DNA from: Rhodovulum sulfidophilum DSM 1374
GTDB lineage: Bacteria; Pseudomonadota; Alphaproteobacteria; Rhodobacterales; Rhodobacteraceae
Assembly: GCF_001633165.1 (NCBI RefSeq)
Contig: NZ_CP015418.1
Coordinates: forward strand, 2,294,001 to 2,358,000
Direction of reading: 5' to 3'
DNA: 64,000 nt
The notes below the pieces were generated by a model. It had not been told where the DNA came from, made no database searches, and worked only from the letters and a program-made list of their open reading frames with translations. Positions 29,600 to 42,001 of this stretch are shown one piece after another. Position 1 is the first letter of the stretch. Every line of letters begins with the position of its first letter. Position numbers and translations under genes: made by a program.

Positions 29600-29623
29600 C
29601 GGTCCTGTCCTGCCGACGCCGTG

Positions 29624-29649
29624 AACACCCGCCCCTCGTGGCGGGTGTT
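29624..29649 (+). terminator. Probable recA terminator
   Basis: A perfect 10-bp stem (29624-29633 with 29640-29649) with a 6-base loop 24 bases after the recA stop. No clear U-tract follows, so efficiency is uncertain. Confidence 0.6.
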
Positions 29650-29752
29650 GCGCATTCGGGGCATGGCTTGTGTCTGACCCATGGACAGGCCCCGCCCGCG
29701 GCGATACATCGGACGACAAACCGGAAAAACTCCCCCGAAAGGTCTCAGACCG

Positions 29753-32410
<2,658 letters not shown>

Positions 32411-32414
32411 GCCG

Positions 32415-32702
32415 ATGCCCGCGCTCTGGATCGCCCATGTCACCGTGACCGATGCCGAGGCCTATGGCAGATATGCCGAGCTGGCGGGGCCCGCAATCGC
32501 CAAGCATGGCGGCGCGTTCATCGCCCGCGGCGGCCGCTTCGTTCAGCTCGAGGGGCGTGAGCGGCCGCGCAACGTGGTTGCCCGCTTCCCCTCGGTCGAC
32601 GCGGCGGTCGCCTGCTACGAAAGCCCGGAATATCAGGCGGCGTTGGATCACGCGCGCGGCGCCTCGGAACGCGAGCTGATGGTGGTCGAGATCAGCGAGT
32701 AG
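32415..32702 (+). CDS. DUF1330 family protein
   Basis: A 95-residue dimeric alpha/beta-barrel family protein of unknown function. Recognisable segments are ALWIAHVTVTDAEAYGRYAE, the central GGAFIARGGRF and the VACYESPEYQAALDHARGAS tail. It starts 4 bases after alaS and probably shares its transcript. Confidence 0.88.
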   Translation: MPALWIAHVTVTDAEAYGRYAELAGPAIAKHGGAFIARGGRFVQLEGRERPRNVVARFPSVDAAVACYESPEYQAALDHARGASERELMVVEISE

Positions 32703-32727
32703 CTCTCCGCCCGGGAACCCGAAAGAT

Positions 32728-32756
32728 AGGCCGCATCCGGAAAACGGGCGCGGCCT
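32728..32756 (+). terminator. Terminator after alaS-DUF1330
   Basis: A 7-bp GC-rich stem (AGGCCGC with GCGGCCT), a 15-base loop, then TTTTCCGTTTCTTCTT. It lies 25 bases after the DUF1330 stop. Confidence 0.65.
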
Positions 32757-32793
32757 TTTCCGTTTCTTCTTGGCAGAAATACCCGAAAAGAAA

Positions 32794-32813
32794 GCGGCCC
32801 CGAATGGGGCCGC
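32794..32813 (-). terminator. Terminator of typA
   Basis: An 8-bp GCGGCCCC/GGGGCCGC stem with a 4-base loop. Read on the minus strand it is followed by TTTCTTTTC, a good U-tract for typA transcripts. Confidence 0.85.
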
Positions 32814-32857
32814 CTCTGAAGCCTTCGCCCGAAGGGCGTCCGCTGTATTCCTCCCGC

Positions 32858-34678
32858 TCAGCCCGCCGAGCGGGCCTGGCGCTTGCGCTCATGCGGGTCG
32901 AGATAGCGCTTGCGCAGCCGGATCGAGTTCGGCGTCACCTCGACCAGCTCATCGTCGTCGATATAGGCGATGGCCTCCTCGAGGCTCATCCTGACCGGCG
33001 TCGTCAGCCGCACCGCCTCATCCGTGCCCGAGGCGCGGACGTTGGTCAGCTTCTTGCCCTTCAGCGGGTTCACTTCCAGATCGTTGTCGCGCGAATGCTC
33101 GCCGATGATCATGCCCTGATAGACCTGTTCCTGCGCGCCGATGAACAGCTTGCCGCGGTCTTCCAGGTTGAACAGCGCATAGGCGACCGACACGCCATCC
33201 TCCATCGAGATCAGCACGCCCGCGCGCCGACCCGGGATCGCCCCCTTGTAGGGCGCCCAGTCGTGGAACACCCGGTTCAGGACGCCCGTGCCGCGGGTAT
33301 CGGTCAGGAACTCGCCCTGATAGCCGATCAGCCCGCGCGAGGGCACATGGGCGATGATCCGGGTCTTGCCGGTGCCGCCGGGGCGCATCTCGACCAGATC
33401 GCCGCGCCGGGTGCCGGTCAGCTTCTCGATCACCACGCCCGAGAATTCGTCATCGACATCGACGGTGACTTCCTCGATCGGCTCCAGCTTCTGGCCGTTC
33501 TCCTCGCGCATCAGGACCTGCGGGCGCGAGATCGACAGCTCGAAGCCCTCGCGGCGCATGTTCTCGATCAACACGCCCATCTGCAGCTCGCCCCGGCCCG
33601 CGACCTCGAAGGCCTCGCCGCCGGGAGTGTCGGTCACCTGGATCGCGACATTCAGTTCGGCCTCGCGCATCAGCCGCTCGCGGATCACGCGCGACTGCAC
33701 CTTCTTACCCTCGCGGCCGGCAAGCGGGCTGTCATTGATGCCGAAGCTGACGCTGATGGTCGGCGGGTCGATGGGCTGGGCGGGCAGCGCCTCGGTCACC
33801 TGCGGCGCGCAAAGCGTATCGGCCACGGTCGCCTTCGACATGCCCGCGAGCGTGACGATGTCGCCGGCTTCGGCGCTATCGATCGGTTGCTGCGACAGGC
33901 CGCGGAAGGCCAGCACCTTCGACACCCGGAAGCTTTCCAGCAACTCGCCGGTGCGCGACAGCGCCTTGACGGTATCGCCGGGCTTGACCGCCCCGCTTTC
34001 GACCCGTCCGGTCAGGATGCGGCCGATGAAGGGATCGGCCGACAGCGTGGTCGCCAGCATGCTGAAGGGGCCGTCGGCCTTTGCCAGCTGTTTCGGCGCC
34101 GGGACATGTTCGAGAACCAGGTCGAACAGCGCATGCAGGTCCTTGCGCGGCCCGTCGAGCTCCATGTCGGCCCAGCCCGCGCGGCCCGAGGCATACATAT
34201 GCGGAAAGTCGAGCTGTTCGTCATTGGCGCCGAGGCTGGCGAAGAGGTCGAACACCTCGTTCAGAGCGCGGTCGGGCTCGGCCTCGGGCTTGTCGACCTT
34301 GTTCAGGACGACGATGGGGCGCAGCCCCAGCGCCAGCGCCTTGGCGGTGACGAACTTGGTCTGGGGCATCGGGCCTTCGGCGGCATCGACCAGCAGAACG
34401 ACACCGTCGACCATGCTGAGAATGCGTTCCACCTCGCCGCCGAAATCGGCGTGGCCGGGGGTGTCGACGATATTGAGCCGATGGCCGTCCCATTCGACCG
34501 AGGTGCATTTCGCGAGGATGGTGATCCCGCGCTCGCGCTCGAGATCGTTCGAATCCATGGCGCGCTCGGCCACGGACTGGTTCTCTCGGAAGGCGCCGGA
34601 TTGCTTCAGAAGCTGGTCCACCAGCGTTGTCTTGCCGTGGTCCACATGCGCGATGATCGCGATGTTGCGAAGGTCCAT
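32858..34678 (-). CDS. typA: Ribosome-associated translational GTPase TypA/BipA
   Basis: A 606-residue GTPase acting on the ribosome during assembly and stress. G1 AHVDHGKTTL, G3 DTPGHADFGGE and G4 NKVDKPEAEPD are in place; the elongation factor-like domains and the C-terminal BipA domain (APYKGAIPGRRAGVLIS, GMIIGEHSRDNDLEVN) follow. The ATG at 34678 has GAGGAAG upstream; the frame extends four codons further to a less likely start. Confidence 0.97.
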   Translation of the reverse strand: MDLRNIAIIAHVDHGKTTLVDQLLKQSGAFRENQSVAERAMDSNDLERERGITILAKCTSVEWDGHRLNIVDTPGHADFGGEVERILSMVDGVVLLVDAAEGPMPQTKFVTAKALALGLRPIVVLNKVDKPEAEPDRALNEVFDLFASLGANDEQLDFPHMYASGRAGWADMELDGPRKDLHALFDLVLEHVPAPKQLAKADGPFSMLATTLSADPFIGRILTGRVESGAVKPGDTVKALSRTGELLESFRVSKVLAFRGLSQQPIDSAEAGDIVTLAGMSKATVADTLCAPQVTEALPAQPIDPPTISVSFGINDSPLAGREGKKVQSRVIRERLMREAELNVAIQVTDTPGGEAFEVAGRGELQMGVLIENMRREGFELSISRPQVLMREENGQKLEPIEEVTVDVDDEFSGVVIEKLTGTRRGDLVEMRPGGTGKTRIIAHVPSRGLIGYQGEFLTDTRGTGVLNRVFHDWAPYKGAIPGRRAGVLISMEDGVSVAYALFNLEDRGKLFIGAQEQVYQGMIIGEHSRDNDLEVNPLKGKKLTNVRASGTDEAVRLTTPVRMSLEEAIAYIDDDELVEVTPNSIRLRKRYLDPHERKRQARSAG

Positions 34679-34745
34679 GATCTTCCTCATTAAGGGGTTG
34701 ACCTGCCCGATAGAAGCTTTCGGACCGAAAATCCAGCGCGAATAG

Positions 34746-35081
34746 CTAATGCGCCGCGGTTTTCGAAAACAGGTGAATGACGATAATGCCCGCGATGATC
34801 ATCCCGAGCCCCAGCGCGCCGGGCAGGTCGATGCGCTGGCCGAAGACCACCCAGCCGATCCCCGAGATCAGCACGATGCCAAGCCCCGACCAGATCGCAT
34901 AGACGATGCCGACCGGCATCACCTTCAGCGTCTGCGCCATGAAATAGAAGGATAATGCATAGCCCAGCACCACCAGGACCGAGGGCCAGAACCGGGTGAA
35001 TTGCTGGCTGGCCTGCAGCGAACTGGTGGCCATGGTCTCGGTGACGACGGCGAGCAGAAGATAGAGGTAATGCTTGGGCAT
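34746..35081 (-). CDS. SMR-family multidrug/guanidinium efflux protein
   Basis: A 111-residue, four-helix inner-membrane protein of the small multidrug resistance family. The proton-coupling Glu lies in helix 1 (AVVTETMATSSLQAS), and the family segments YALSFYFMAQTLKVMP, VGIVYAIWSGLGIVL and GQRIDLPGALGLGMIIAG follow. EmrE-like and Gdx-like members are hard to separate by eye; the EmrE-like features (TLK..P, AIWSGLGI) dominate. It starts 14 bases after a YitT-family gene, a likely operon. Confidence 0.9.
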   Translation of the reverse strand: MPKHYLYLLLAVVTETMATSSLQASQQFTRFWPSVLVVLGYALSFYFMAQTLKVMPVGIVYAIWSGLGIVLISGIGWVVFGQRIDLPGALGLGMIIAGIIVIHLFSKTAAH

Positions 35082-35095
35082 GGGAGGCTCCGGAG

Positions 35096-35716
35096 CTAGC
35101 GCGCGATATAGCGGTCGCGCCGGTGGTTGGTGGCGATGATGACATTGAGCGCCGCGGCGCCTGCCATCGACCAGAGCACGGTCAAGGGCGGGATCACCGC
35201 GAAGGCCAGCGCGAACACCACCGCATCGAAGCCAAGCTGGACCCAGCCCGCGCGGATGCCGCGGCTTTCCTGCAGCCAGAGCGCCATGATGCCGACACCG
35301 CCGAGGCTGGCGCCATGTCGGAACAGCGCCAGCAGCCCCGCGCCCGCGGTCACGCCCGCCAGCAGCGAGGCGGCCAGCGGATGCACCGGACCGATCTGCA
35401 GGACATGGGGCAGAAGCTCGGAAAAGACCGACAGCAGCGCCACCGCGGCGAAGGTCTTCAGGACGAAGGCCTTGCCCATGCGGCGGTAGCCCAGCCAGTA
35501 GAAGGGCAGGTTCAGCAGGAAGAAGACCGGCCCGAAGCCGATCCCGGTGGCATAGGCGCCGACCAGCGACAGTCCCGCGATCTGCCCGGTGACCAGCCCC
35601 GCCGATTTCAGCAGGCTGACCGAGAGCGCGACCAGCAGTGTGCCGACCACGAGGCTCTGGATGTCATCCGGAAGCGTGTGGCGCGGGGCGGGCAGGGGCG
35701 GCATGTCTGTGGGCAT
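35096..35716 (-). CDS. YitT-family membrane protein
   Basis: A 206-residue predicted inner-membrane protein with five hydrophobic helices and the YitT-like GLVTGQIAGLSLVGAYATG and GASLGGVGIMALWLQ segments. It lacks the C-terminal cytoplasmic DUF2179 domain present in longer members. Transport substrate and function are unknown. The start ATG is at 35716, with an alternative at 35704. Probably co-transcribed with the SMR gene. Confidence 0.82.
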   Translation of the reverse strand: MPTDMPPLPAPRHTLPDDIQSLVVGTLLVALSVSLLKSAGLVTGQIAGLSLVGAYATGIGFGPVFFLLNLPFYWLGYRRMGKAFVLKTFAAVALLSVFSELLPHVLQIGPVHPLAASLLAGVTAGAGLLALFRHGASLGGVGIMALWLQESRGIRAGWVQLGFDAVVFALAFAVIPPLTVLWSMAGAAALNVIIATNHRRDRYIAR

Positions 35717-35772
35717 GACACAGGGAATGGCGTGCGGCGCGGGTCTTGTCCAGCGTCCCGCGCAAGGAAAAA

Positions 35773-35794
35773 GGGCCGACCCTGCGGTCGGCCC
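35773..35794 (-). terminator. Terminator of icd
   Basis: A 9-bp GGGCCGACC/GGTCGGCCC stem with a 4-base loop; on the minus strand it is followed by TTTTTCC, 25 bases after the icd stop. Confidence 0.85.
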
Positions 35795-35819
35795 CCTGTC
35801 TGAGGCGCAGATGGGCAGA

Positions 35820-37034
35820 TCAGCCCGCGAGTGCCTTGTTCAGGTTCTCGTCGATCTTTTCGAGGAAGCCCATGGTGGTCAGCCATTTCTGGTTCGGGCC
35901 GACCAGCAGCGCGAGGTCCTTGGTCATGAAGCCCGATTCCACGGTCTCGACCACGGTCCGTTCCAGGGTCTCGGCGAAATGCGCGAGCTGGGCGTTGCCG
36001 TCGAGCTTGGCGCGGTGCTTGAGCCCGCCGGTCCAAGCGTAGATCGAGGCGACCGAGTTGGTCGAGGTCTGCTCGCCCTTCTGGTGCTGGCGGTAATGGC
36101 GGGTGACGGTGCCATGCGCCGCCTCGGCCTCGACGATCTTGCCGTCGGGGGTCATCAGCTGCGAGGTCATCAGCCCGAGCGAGCCGAAGCCCTGGGCCAC
36201 GGTATCGGACTGCACGTCGCCATCGTAGTTCTTGCAGGCCCAGACGAAGCCGCCATTCCACTTCATGCAGCAGGCGACCATGTCGTCGATCAGGCGGTGT
36301 TCGTAGGTGATGCCGGCCTTCTTGAACCGGTCCTCGAATTCCTGCTCGTAGACCTCCTGGAACAGGTCCTTGAACCGGCCGTCATAGGCCTTGAGGATGG
36401 TGTTCTTGGTCGAGAGATAGACCGGCCAGCCGAGGCTGAGGCCGTAATTCATCGAGGCCCGGGCGAAGTCGCGGATCGACTCGTCGAGGTTGTACATGCC
36501 CATGGCCACGCCGGCGGCGGGGGCGTCATAGACGACCTTCTCGATTTCCTGGCCGTCCTCGCCGACGAATTTCATCGTCAGCTGGCCCTTGCCGGGGAAG
36601 CGGAAGTCGGTCGCGCGGTACTGGTCGCCGAAGGCGTGACGGCCGATCACGATGGGCTTGGTCCAGCCCGGCACAAGCCGCGGCACGTTCTGGCAGATGA
36701 TCGGCGCGCGGAAGACGACACCGCCAAGGATGTTGCGGATCGTGCCGTTGGGCGATTTCCACATCTGCTTGAGGCCGAATTCCTCGACCCGCGCCTCGTC
36801 GGGGGTGATCGTGGCGCATTTCACGCCGACGCCCACTTCCTTGATCTTCTCGGCGGCATCGACGGTGATCTGGTCGTCGGTCCGGTCGCGCTCTTCGATG
36901 CCGAGATCGTAATAGAGCAGGTCGAGGTCGAGATAGGGCAGGATCAGCTTCTTCTTGATGAAGTCCCAGATGATCCGGGTCATCTCGTCGCCGTCGAGCT
37001 CGACGACCGGGTTGTCGACTTTGATCTTCGTCAT
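35820..37034 (-). CDS. icd: NADP-dependent isocitrate dehydrogenase (eukaryote-like dimer type)
   Basis: A 404-residue TCA-cycle enzyme producing 2-oxoglutarate and NADPH. It is the short eukaryote-like form usual in alphaproteobacteria, recognised by [33 protein letters not shown], the metal-binding [20 protein letters not shown] and [17 protein letters not shown] for NADP. The ATG at 37034 has AAAGAGGCGC upstream. Confidence 0.97.
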   Translation of the reverse strand: MTKIKVDNPVVELDGDEMTRIIWDFIKKKLILPYLDLDLLYYDLGIEERDRTDDQITVDAAEKIKEVGVGVKCATITPDEARVEEFGLKQMWKSPNGTIRNILGGVVFRAPIICQNVPRLVPGWTKPIVIGRHAFGDQYRATDFRFPGKGQLTMKFVGEDGQEIEKVVYDAPAAGVAMGMYNLDESIRDFARASMNYGLSLGWPVYLSTKNTILKAYDGRFKDLFQEVYEQEFEDRFKKAGITYEHRLIDDMVACCMKWNGGFVWACKNYDGDVQSDTVAQGFGSLGLMTSQLMTPDGKIVEAEAAHGTVTRHYRQHQKGEQTSTNSVASIYAWTGGLKHRAKLDGNAQLAHFAETLERTVVETVESGFMTKDLALLVGPNQKWLTTMGFLEKIDENLNKALAG

Positions 37035-37285
37035 GGGCGCCTCTTTTATGGTGCTGGATTCGCGCTTTCGGTTCGGGTGATAGCGCAAAGCGGGTGATGG
37101 GGGAAGATAGTATGCAGTTGTATACGAAAACGGCCGTCAGGAATTGACCCTGCGTCATATTCCCGCGGGCACGTCTTGCTCCCGGTCGGTTGCGCGGGCC
37201 GCGCGAGGGCGGTCGGGCGCCATCCGCGCGCGGTCGCGGCATGGAAGGCAATGTGGGGGAGGGGCGGGGCCGCCTGTCGCTGTCG

Positions 37286-37534
37286 TCAGCTGCCGCTCTT
37301 TTCGGGTCCGGCCTTCTGGCTGGCGGCCTGTGTCAACCGGCTGTCCATCACGGCGCGGCCTCGGGCCAGCGCCTGACGGATCCGCACCGCGCTGACGAAG
37401 GCTTCCTGCGAGACCGGCGAGGAGGCGCCGATTGCCTTCGAGATATCGTCGATCAGCCGGTCATCGCCCAGCCTGGCCGCGGCGTCGAGCGCGTCGCGGG
37501 CAAGCTGGTCTGCGAGATCTTCGATGGCCGACAT
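37286..37534 (-). CDS. Small conserved-looking protein of unknown function
   Basis: An 82-residue, mainly helical soluble protein (MSAIEDLADQLARDALDAAA onward, ending KAGPEKSGS). It lies 10 bases after the alpha/beta hydrolase and is probably co-transcribed. The ATG at 37534 is preceded by GAGGAG at 6 bases, which favours it over the ATG at 37540. I do not recognise a domain. Confidence 0.62.
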   Translation of the reverse strand: MSAIEDLADQLARDALDAAARLGDDRLIDDISKAIGASSPVSQEAFVSAVRIRQALARGRAVMDSRLTQAASQKAGPEKSGS

Positions 37535-37544
37535 CGGCATCTCC

Positions 37545-38198
37545 TCAGCGCGTCACCTCGGTCAGGCGACGGCGGACATAGGTCGTGACGTTTTCGATCA
37601 TCGGATCCATGTGCGGATCCTGGAAGAAGTGATCCGCACCCTCGATTTCCTCATGGGTGACGGTGATGCCCTTCTGCTCGTGCAGCTTGTCGACCAGGGT
37701 CTTGGTATCGGCCGGCGGCGCCACGCGGTCGGCGCTGCCATTGATGATCAGCCCCGAGGAGGGGCAGGGCGCCAGGAAGGAGAAATCGTACATGTTGGCG
37801 GGCGGGCTGACCGACACGAAGCCGGTGATCTCGGGCCGCCGCATCAGAAGCTGCATGCCGATCCAGGCCCCGAAGGAAAAGCCCGCGACCCAGCAATGCT
37901 TGGCATTCTGGTTCATCGATTGCAGGTAATCGAGCGCAGAGGCCGCGTCGGACAGTTCGCCCACACCCTGGTCATATTCGCCCTGGCTGCGGCCGACGCC
38001 CCGGAAATTGAACCGGAGCACGGTGAAGCCCATGTTGTGGAAGGCGTAATGCAGGTTGTAGACGACCTTGTTGTTCATCGTGCCCCCGAATTGCGGATGG
38101 GGATGAAGCACGATGGCAATCGGGGCGTCGCGGTCTTTTTGGGGATGGTAGCGGCCTTCCAGACGACCTTCGGGTCCGGGAAAGATGACCTCGGGCAT
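37545..38198 (-). CDS. Alpha/beta hydrolase (COG2945-like)
   Basis: A 217-residue serine hydrolase. It has the oxyanion segment LHPHPQFGGTMNNKVVYNL, the FNFRGVGRSQGEYDQG loop, nucleophile Ser in GFSFGAW, Asp in NGSADRVAPP and His in GADHFFQ, so the triad appears complete. The family is widespread in proteobacteria and its substrate is unknown. Divergent from iscR by about 150 bases. Confidence 0.9.
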   Translation of the reverse strand: MPEVIFPGPEGRLEGRYHPQKDRDAPIAIVLHPHPQFGGTMNNKVVYNLHYAFHNMGFTVLRFNFRGVGRSQGEYDQGVGELSDAASALDYLQSMNQNAKHCWVAGFSFGAWIGMQLLMRRPEITGFVSVSPPANMYDFSFLAPCPSSGLIINGSADRVAPPADTKTLVDKLHEQKGITVTHEEIEGADHFFQDPHMDPMIENVTTYVRRRLTEVTR

Positions 38199-38347
38199 GC
38201 GTGTCTTCTCATTCGCGGTAGCTTCGATTTCTTGACGAAATCGGACGGGCTACATAGGACAGGATGAACCCGGCATATGCGGGTCGGGGTGCATCCGGAG
38301 GTAATCGTCCTCCGGGGCTGCGTCAACTGTTTGCCGGGGGAGCGTCA

Positions 38348-38809
38348 ATGAAACTCAGCACCAAGGGCCGCTATGCCATGGTCGCCCTCGCGGATCTGTC
38401 GCTGCAGCCCGAGGACTGTCTGGTCTCGCTGTCGGAGATCTCGAAGCGACAGCATATCTCGCTGCCCTATCTCGAACAGCTCTTCGTCAAGCTGCGCCGG
38501 GCCGGGCTGGTGGAATCGGTGCGCGGGCCCGGCGGCGGCTACAAGCTGGCCCGTCCCGCCTCGGAGATCCGGGTCGCGGATGTGCTGGGCGCGGTCGACG
38601 AGACCGTCAGCGCCATGCATACCGGGGCGGGCGTTTCGGGCGGCACCTCGGGCACCCGTGCGCAGTCGCTGACCAACCGGCTGTGGGAAGGGCTCAGCGC
38701 CCATGTCTACGTGTTCCTGCACCAGACCCGGCTGTCGGACGTGATCAAGAACGATCTCGCGCCCTGTCCGGCGGTTCCGGCGCTGTTCCACGTCGTCGAC
38801 GACGAATAA
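38348..38809 (+). CDS. iscR: IscR-like Rrf2-family repressor lacking the cysteine triad
   Basis: A 153-residue Rrf2 regulator heading the suf operon. The winged helix is conserved (MKLSTKGRYAMVALADLSL; ISLPYLEQLFVKLRRAGLV; VRGPGGGYKLARP). Classical IscR has three closely spaced cysteines and a His as [2Fe-2S] ligands after this region; here the equivalent segment (about residues 85-125) has no cysteine, and the only cysteines are near residues 22 and 142. The Rhodobacter sphaeroides IscR is known to repress iron-sulfur genes while lacking the usual ligand set, so this is expected for the lineage. Likely autoregulates the operon. Confidence 0.9.
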   Translation: MKLSTKGRYAMVALADLSLQPEDCLVSLSEISKRQHISLPYLEQLFVKLRRAGLVESVRGPGGGYKLARPASEIRVADVLGAVDETVSAMHTGAGVSGGTSGTRAQSLTNRLWEGLSAHVYVFLHQTRLSDVIKNDLAPCPAVPALFHVVDDE

Positions 38810-38889
38810 GCGCCGCAGACAGGCGCAGATCCGCCCGTTTCCGCGGCCTCTGACCGCCCGGCGGCGCGGCCAGAATAAGGGGAAAGACC

Positions 38890-39936
38890 ATGCCCGGGCG
38901 GGTATATCTCGACTGGAACGCCACCGCGCCGCTGCGCCCGGAGGCGCGGGCCGCGATGATCGCGGCGATGGATGCGGTGGGCAATCCGTCCTCGGTCCAT
39001 GCCGAGGGCCGGGCGGCGCGGGCGCTGGTGGAAAAGGCCCGCGCCCAGATCGCGGCCGCGCTTGGCGCGGAAGGCGCCGAGATCGTGTTCACCTCGGGCG
39101 CGAGCGAGGCCGCGGCGCTGGCCTGTTCGGGGCGCTGGCTGCAGGGCTCGGAGATCGAGCATGACGCGGTCGCGGCCTGGCTCGACCCCTGCCTGAGGCC
39201 CGATGGCGACGGGCGGGTCGTGCCGCGTGTGCCGGCCCAGAGCGCGCTGCAGCTTGCCAATTCCGAGACCGGGGTGATTCAGGAGATCCCCGAGGGGCTC
39301 GCGGTCTGCGACATGACCCAGGGATTCGGAAAACTGCCGGTCGCCTTCAACTGGCTGGGCTGCCAGATGGGTTTGGTCTCTGCCCATAAAATCGGCGGAC
39401 CGAAGGGGATCGGGGCACTCGTCATGCGCCGGGGTTGCGACATAGAGGCGCAGATTCGCGGGGGAGGTCAGGAACTTGGCCGTCGCGCGGGTACCGAGAA
39501 CGTGATCGGCATCGCCGGCTTCGGTGCCGCCGCCGAGGCGGCTGCCGCGGATCTTGAGGCTGGAAAATGGGCGGAAATCGCCCAGCTTAGAAGTATTCTA
39601 GAAAATCTTATTGCGGAGCGCGCAAATAAGACTATTTTTGTCGGGAAAGACGTTCCGAGATTGCCCAACACCCTGTGTCTCGCCACGCCCGGCTGGAAGG
39701 GCGAGACGCAGGTGATGCAGATGGATCTGGCCGGCTTCGCGGTTTCGGCGGGATCGGCCTGTTCCTCGGGCAAGCTCCGTCCCAGCCGCGTGCTGACGGT
39801 GATGGGGCTGGGCGACGAGGTGGCGTCGTCGGCGATCCGGGTCTCGATGGGGCCGGGCACGACGGAAGAGGATGTAAGACGCTTTGCCGAAAGCTGGCTT
39901 GCGGCAGAGACGAAATTCAGGGCCCGCACCGGCTGA
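38890..39936 (+). CDS. Cysteine desulfurase (NifS/IscS class)
   Basis: A 348-residue PLP enzyme supplying sulfur for cluster assembly. The PLP Lys lies in [12 protein letters not shown] and the persulfide Cys in [15 protein letters not shown]-terminal [14 protein letters not shown] is the class I signature. It is shorter than IscS (about 400 residues) with a compressed middle section ([17 protein letters not shown]). Encoded between iscR and sufB; a second, SufS-type desulfurase ends the operon. A good AAGGGGAAAG precedes the ATG. Confidence 0.93.
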   Translation: MPGRVYLDWNATAPLRPEARAAMIAAMDAVGNPSSVHAEGRAARALVEKARAQIAAALGAEGAEIVFTSGASEAAALACSGRWLQGSEIEHDAVAAWLDPCLRPDGDGRVVPRVPAQSALQLANSETGVIQEIPEGLAVCDMTQGFGKLPVAFNWLGCQMGLVSAHKIGGPKGIGALVMRRGCDIEAQIRGGGQELGRRAGTENVIGIAGFGAAAEAAAADLEAGKWAEIAQLRSILENLIAERANKTIFVGKDVPRLPNTLCLATPGWKGETQVMQMDLAGFAVSAGSACSSGKLRPSRVLTVMGLGDEVASSAIRVSMGPGTTEEDVRRFAESWLAAETKFRARTG

Positions 39937-40007
39937 CCGTGCCGGGCCCGGGGAACCGGACGGGCCGCTCGGAGGAGCGGGCCAAGACAGAGAGGCGGAA
40001 GACCAGG

Positions 40008-41540
40008 ATGGCTGCTTTGGACAAGGCCGACATGAAGAACGTCAAGGAAGGTGTCGACCGGGAAACGGTCGAGGCCGTCCAGTCGATGGCCGGCAAGTAC
40101 AAGTACGGCTGGGATACCGAGATCGAGATGGACTATGCCCCGATGGGGCTGAGCGAAGAGATCGTGCGCCTGATCTCGGCCAAGAACGAAGAACCGGAAT
40201 GGATGACCGAGTGGCGGCTCGAGGCCTTCCGCCGCTGGCAGAAGATGGAAGAGCCCGACTGGGCGATGGTCGACTATCCCGAGATCGACTTCCAGAAACA
40301 GTATTACTATGCCCGGCCCAAGAGCATGGCGGAAAAGCCGAAATCGCTCGACGAGGTCGATCCCAAGCTGCTTGAGACCTACCAGAAGCTGGGCATTCCG
40401 CTGAAGGAACAGATGATCCTCGCGGGTGTCGAGGGCGCCGAGGCCGCGCCCGCCGAGGGCCGCAAGGTCGCGGTCGACGCGGTGTTCGACTCGGTCTCGG
40501 TCGGCACCACCTTCCAGAAGGAACTGGAATCGGCGGGGGTGATCTTCTGCTCGATCTCGGAGGCGATCCGCAACCACCCCGAGCTGGTTAAGAAGTATCT
40601 GGGCTCGGTCGTGCCGCAATCCGACAACTTCTACGCCACGCTCAATTCGGCGGTGTTCTCGGACGGCTCCTTTGTCTACGTGCCGCCGGGCGTGCGCTGC
40701 CCGATGGAGCTGTCGACCTATTTCCGGATCAATGCCGAGAATACCGGCCAGTTCGAACGCACGCTGATCATCGCCGACAAGGAGGCCTATGTCTCCTATC
40801 TGGAAGGCTGCACCGCGCCCCAGCGCGACATCGCCCAGCTGCATGCGGCGGTGGTCGAGATCGTCATCCTCGACGATGCCGAGGTGAAATACTCGACCGT
40901 GCAGAACTGGTTCCCCGGCGACGAGGACGGCAAGGGCGGGATCTACAACTTCGTGACCAAGCGCGCCGATTGCCGGGGGCCGCGGTCGAAAGTGATGTGG
41001 ACCCAGGTCGAGACCGGCTCGGCCGTGACCTGGAAATACCCCTCCTGCATCCTGCGCGGCGATGACAGCCAGGGCGAGTTCTACTCGATCGCCATCACCA
41101 ATAACTGGCAGCAGGCCGATACCGGCACCAAGATGGTGCATCTGGGCAAGAACACGCGTTCGCGGATCGTCTCGAAGGGGATCTCGGCTGGCCATGCCCA
41201 GAACACCTATCGCGGCCTCGTCAGCATGCATCCGAAGGCCAAGAACAGCCGCAATTATACCCAGTGCGACAGTCTGCTGATCGGCGACAAGTGCGGGGCG
41301 CATACGGTACCCTATATCGAGGTCCGCAACAATTCCTCGCGGGTCGAGCACGAGGCCACCACCTCGAAGGTGGATGACGACCAGCTGTTCTACTGCCGCT
41401 CGCGGGGGATGGACGAGGAAGAGGCCGTCGCCCTGGTGATCAACGGGTTCTGCAAGGAAGTGCTGCAGGCGCTGCCGATGGAATTCGCGATGGAGGCGCA
41501 GCAGCTGGTGGCGATCAGCCTGGAAGGATCGGTCGGGTGA
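40008..41540 (+). CDS. sufB: Fe-S cluster scaffold subunit SufB
   Basis: A 510-residue subunit of the SufBCD scaffold that assembles Fe-S clusters under iron or oxidative stress. Conserved elements include [70 protein letters not shown] and the C-terminal [10 protein letters not shown]. The ATG at 40008 begins the usual N-terminus; the longer frame upstream is a shadow of the desulfurase gene. Confidence 0.97.
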   Translation: MAALDKADMKNVKEGVDRETVEAVQSMAGKYKYGWDTEIEMDYAPMGLSEEIVRLISAKNEEPEWMTEWRLEAFRRWQKMEEPDWAMVDYPEIDFQKQYYYARPKSMAEKPKSLDEVDPKLLETYQKLGIPLKEQMILAGVEGAEAAPAEGRKVAVDAVFDSVSVGTTFQKELESAGVIFCSISEAIRNHPELVKKYLGSVVPQSDNFYATLNSAVFSDGSFVYVPPGVRCPMELSTYFRINAENTGQFERTLIIADKEAYVSYLEGCTAPQRDIAQLHAAVVEIVILDDAEVKYSTVQNWFPGDEDGKGGIYNFVTKRADCRGPRSKVMWTQVETGSAVTWKYPSCILRGDDSQGEFYSIAITNNWQQADTGTKMVHLGKNTRSRIVSKGISAGHAQNTYRGLVSMHPKAKNSRNYTQCDSLLIGDKCGAHTVPYIEVRNNSSRVEHEATTSKVDDDQLFYCRSRGMDEEEAVALVINGFCKEVLQALPMEFAMEAQQLVAISLEGSVG

Positions 41541-42001
41541 GCATGCCGAAGACGATGGCGGCCCCGGGCGCGGGGCGCGGGGCAGGACGCCATCCGCCCG
41601 AGCTTGCGCGCGGCCCGGGGGCGCGGCTGCGGCGGCTGTCTCTGCCCTCGATCCCGGGACATGGCGGGCGGCTGGTCCTGACCACGCGGATGCGGCTTCT
41701 CATCATCGCCCAGGGGCTGATCTTCTACGCCTCGCTGCAGGACGAGGAGACCATCGACTGGCTCGGGACGCTGGTGCCGCTGTCGAAGGCGCAGGCGGCG
41801 CTGGCCGAGGGGCTGTTCGGGCTCGTGCTGTTCCTGCTCTGGGGGCTGTGCATGATCGCCTGGATGCGCGTTTTCACTCAGGATCGCCGCGACGCGGATC
41901 TTCGCGACCGGGGCCCTGGCGACCAGGTCCTTGGCGACAGGGGCCTTCGCGATCAGGACCGTTGCGACAAGGACCGGCGCGACAAGGAGGACCGGACATG
42001 A
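41537..42001 (+). CDS. Membrane protein with C-terminal xD-repeat tail, in the suf operon
   Basis: A 154-residue protein with a basic N-terminal region (about residues 1-50), two hydrophobic helices (about 54-68 and 88-110, [18 protein letters not shown]), and a hydrophilic tail of about seven 5-residue units such as [20 protein letters not shown]. The tail is encoded by imperfect 15-base tandem repeats at about 41887-41995. The GTG at 41537 overlaps the sufB stop and has GGAAGG 9 bases upstream; an ATG at 41543 is the alternative. Its stop overlaps the next start (ATGA). I do not recognise the family; related positions in Rhodobacterales suf operons carry small hypothetical membrane proteins. 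Confidence 0.72.
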   Translation: MSMPKTMAAPGAGRGAGRHPPELARGPGARLRRLSLPSIPGHGGRLVLTTRMRLLIIAQGLIFYASLQDEETIDWLGTLVPLSKAQAALAEGLFGLVLFLLWGLCMIAWMRVFTQDRRDADLRDRGPGDQVLGDRGLRDQDRCDKDRRDKEDRT

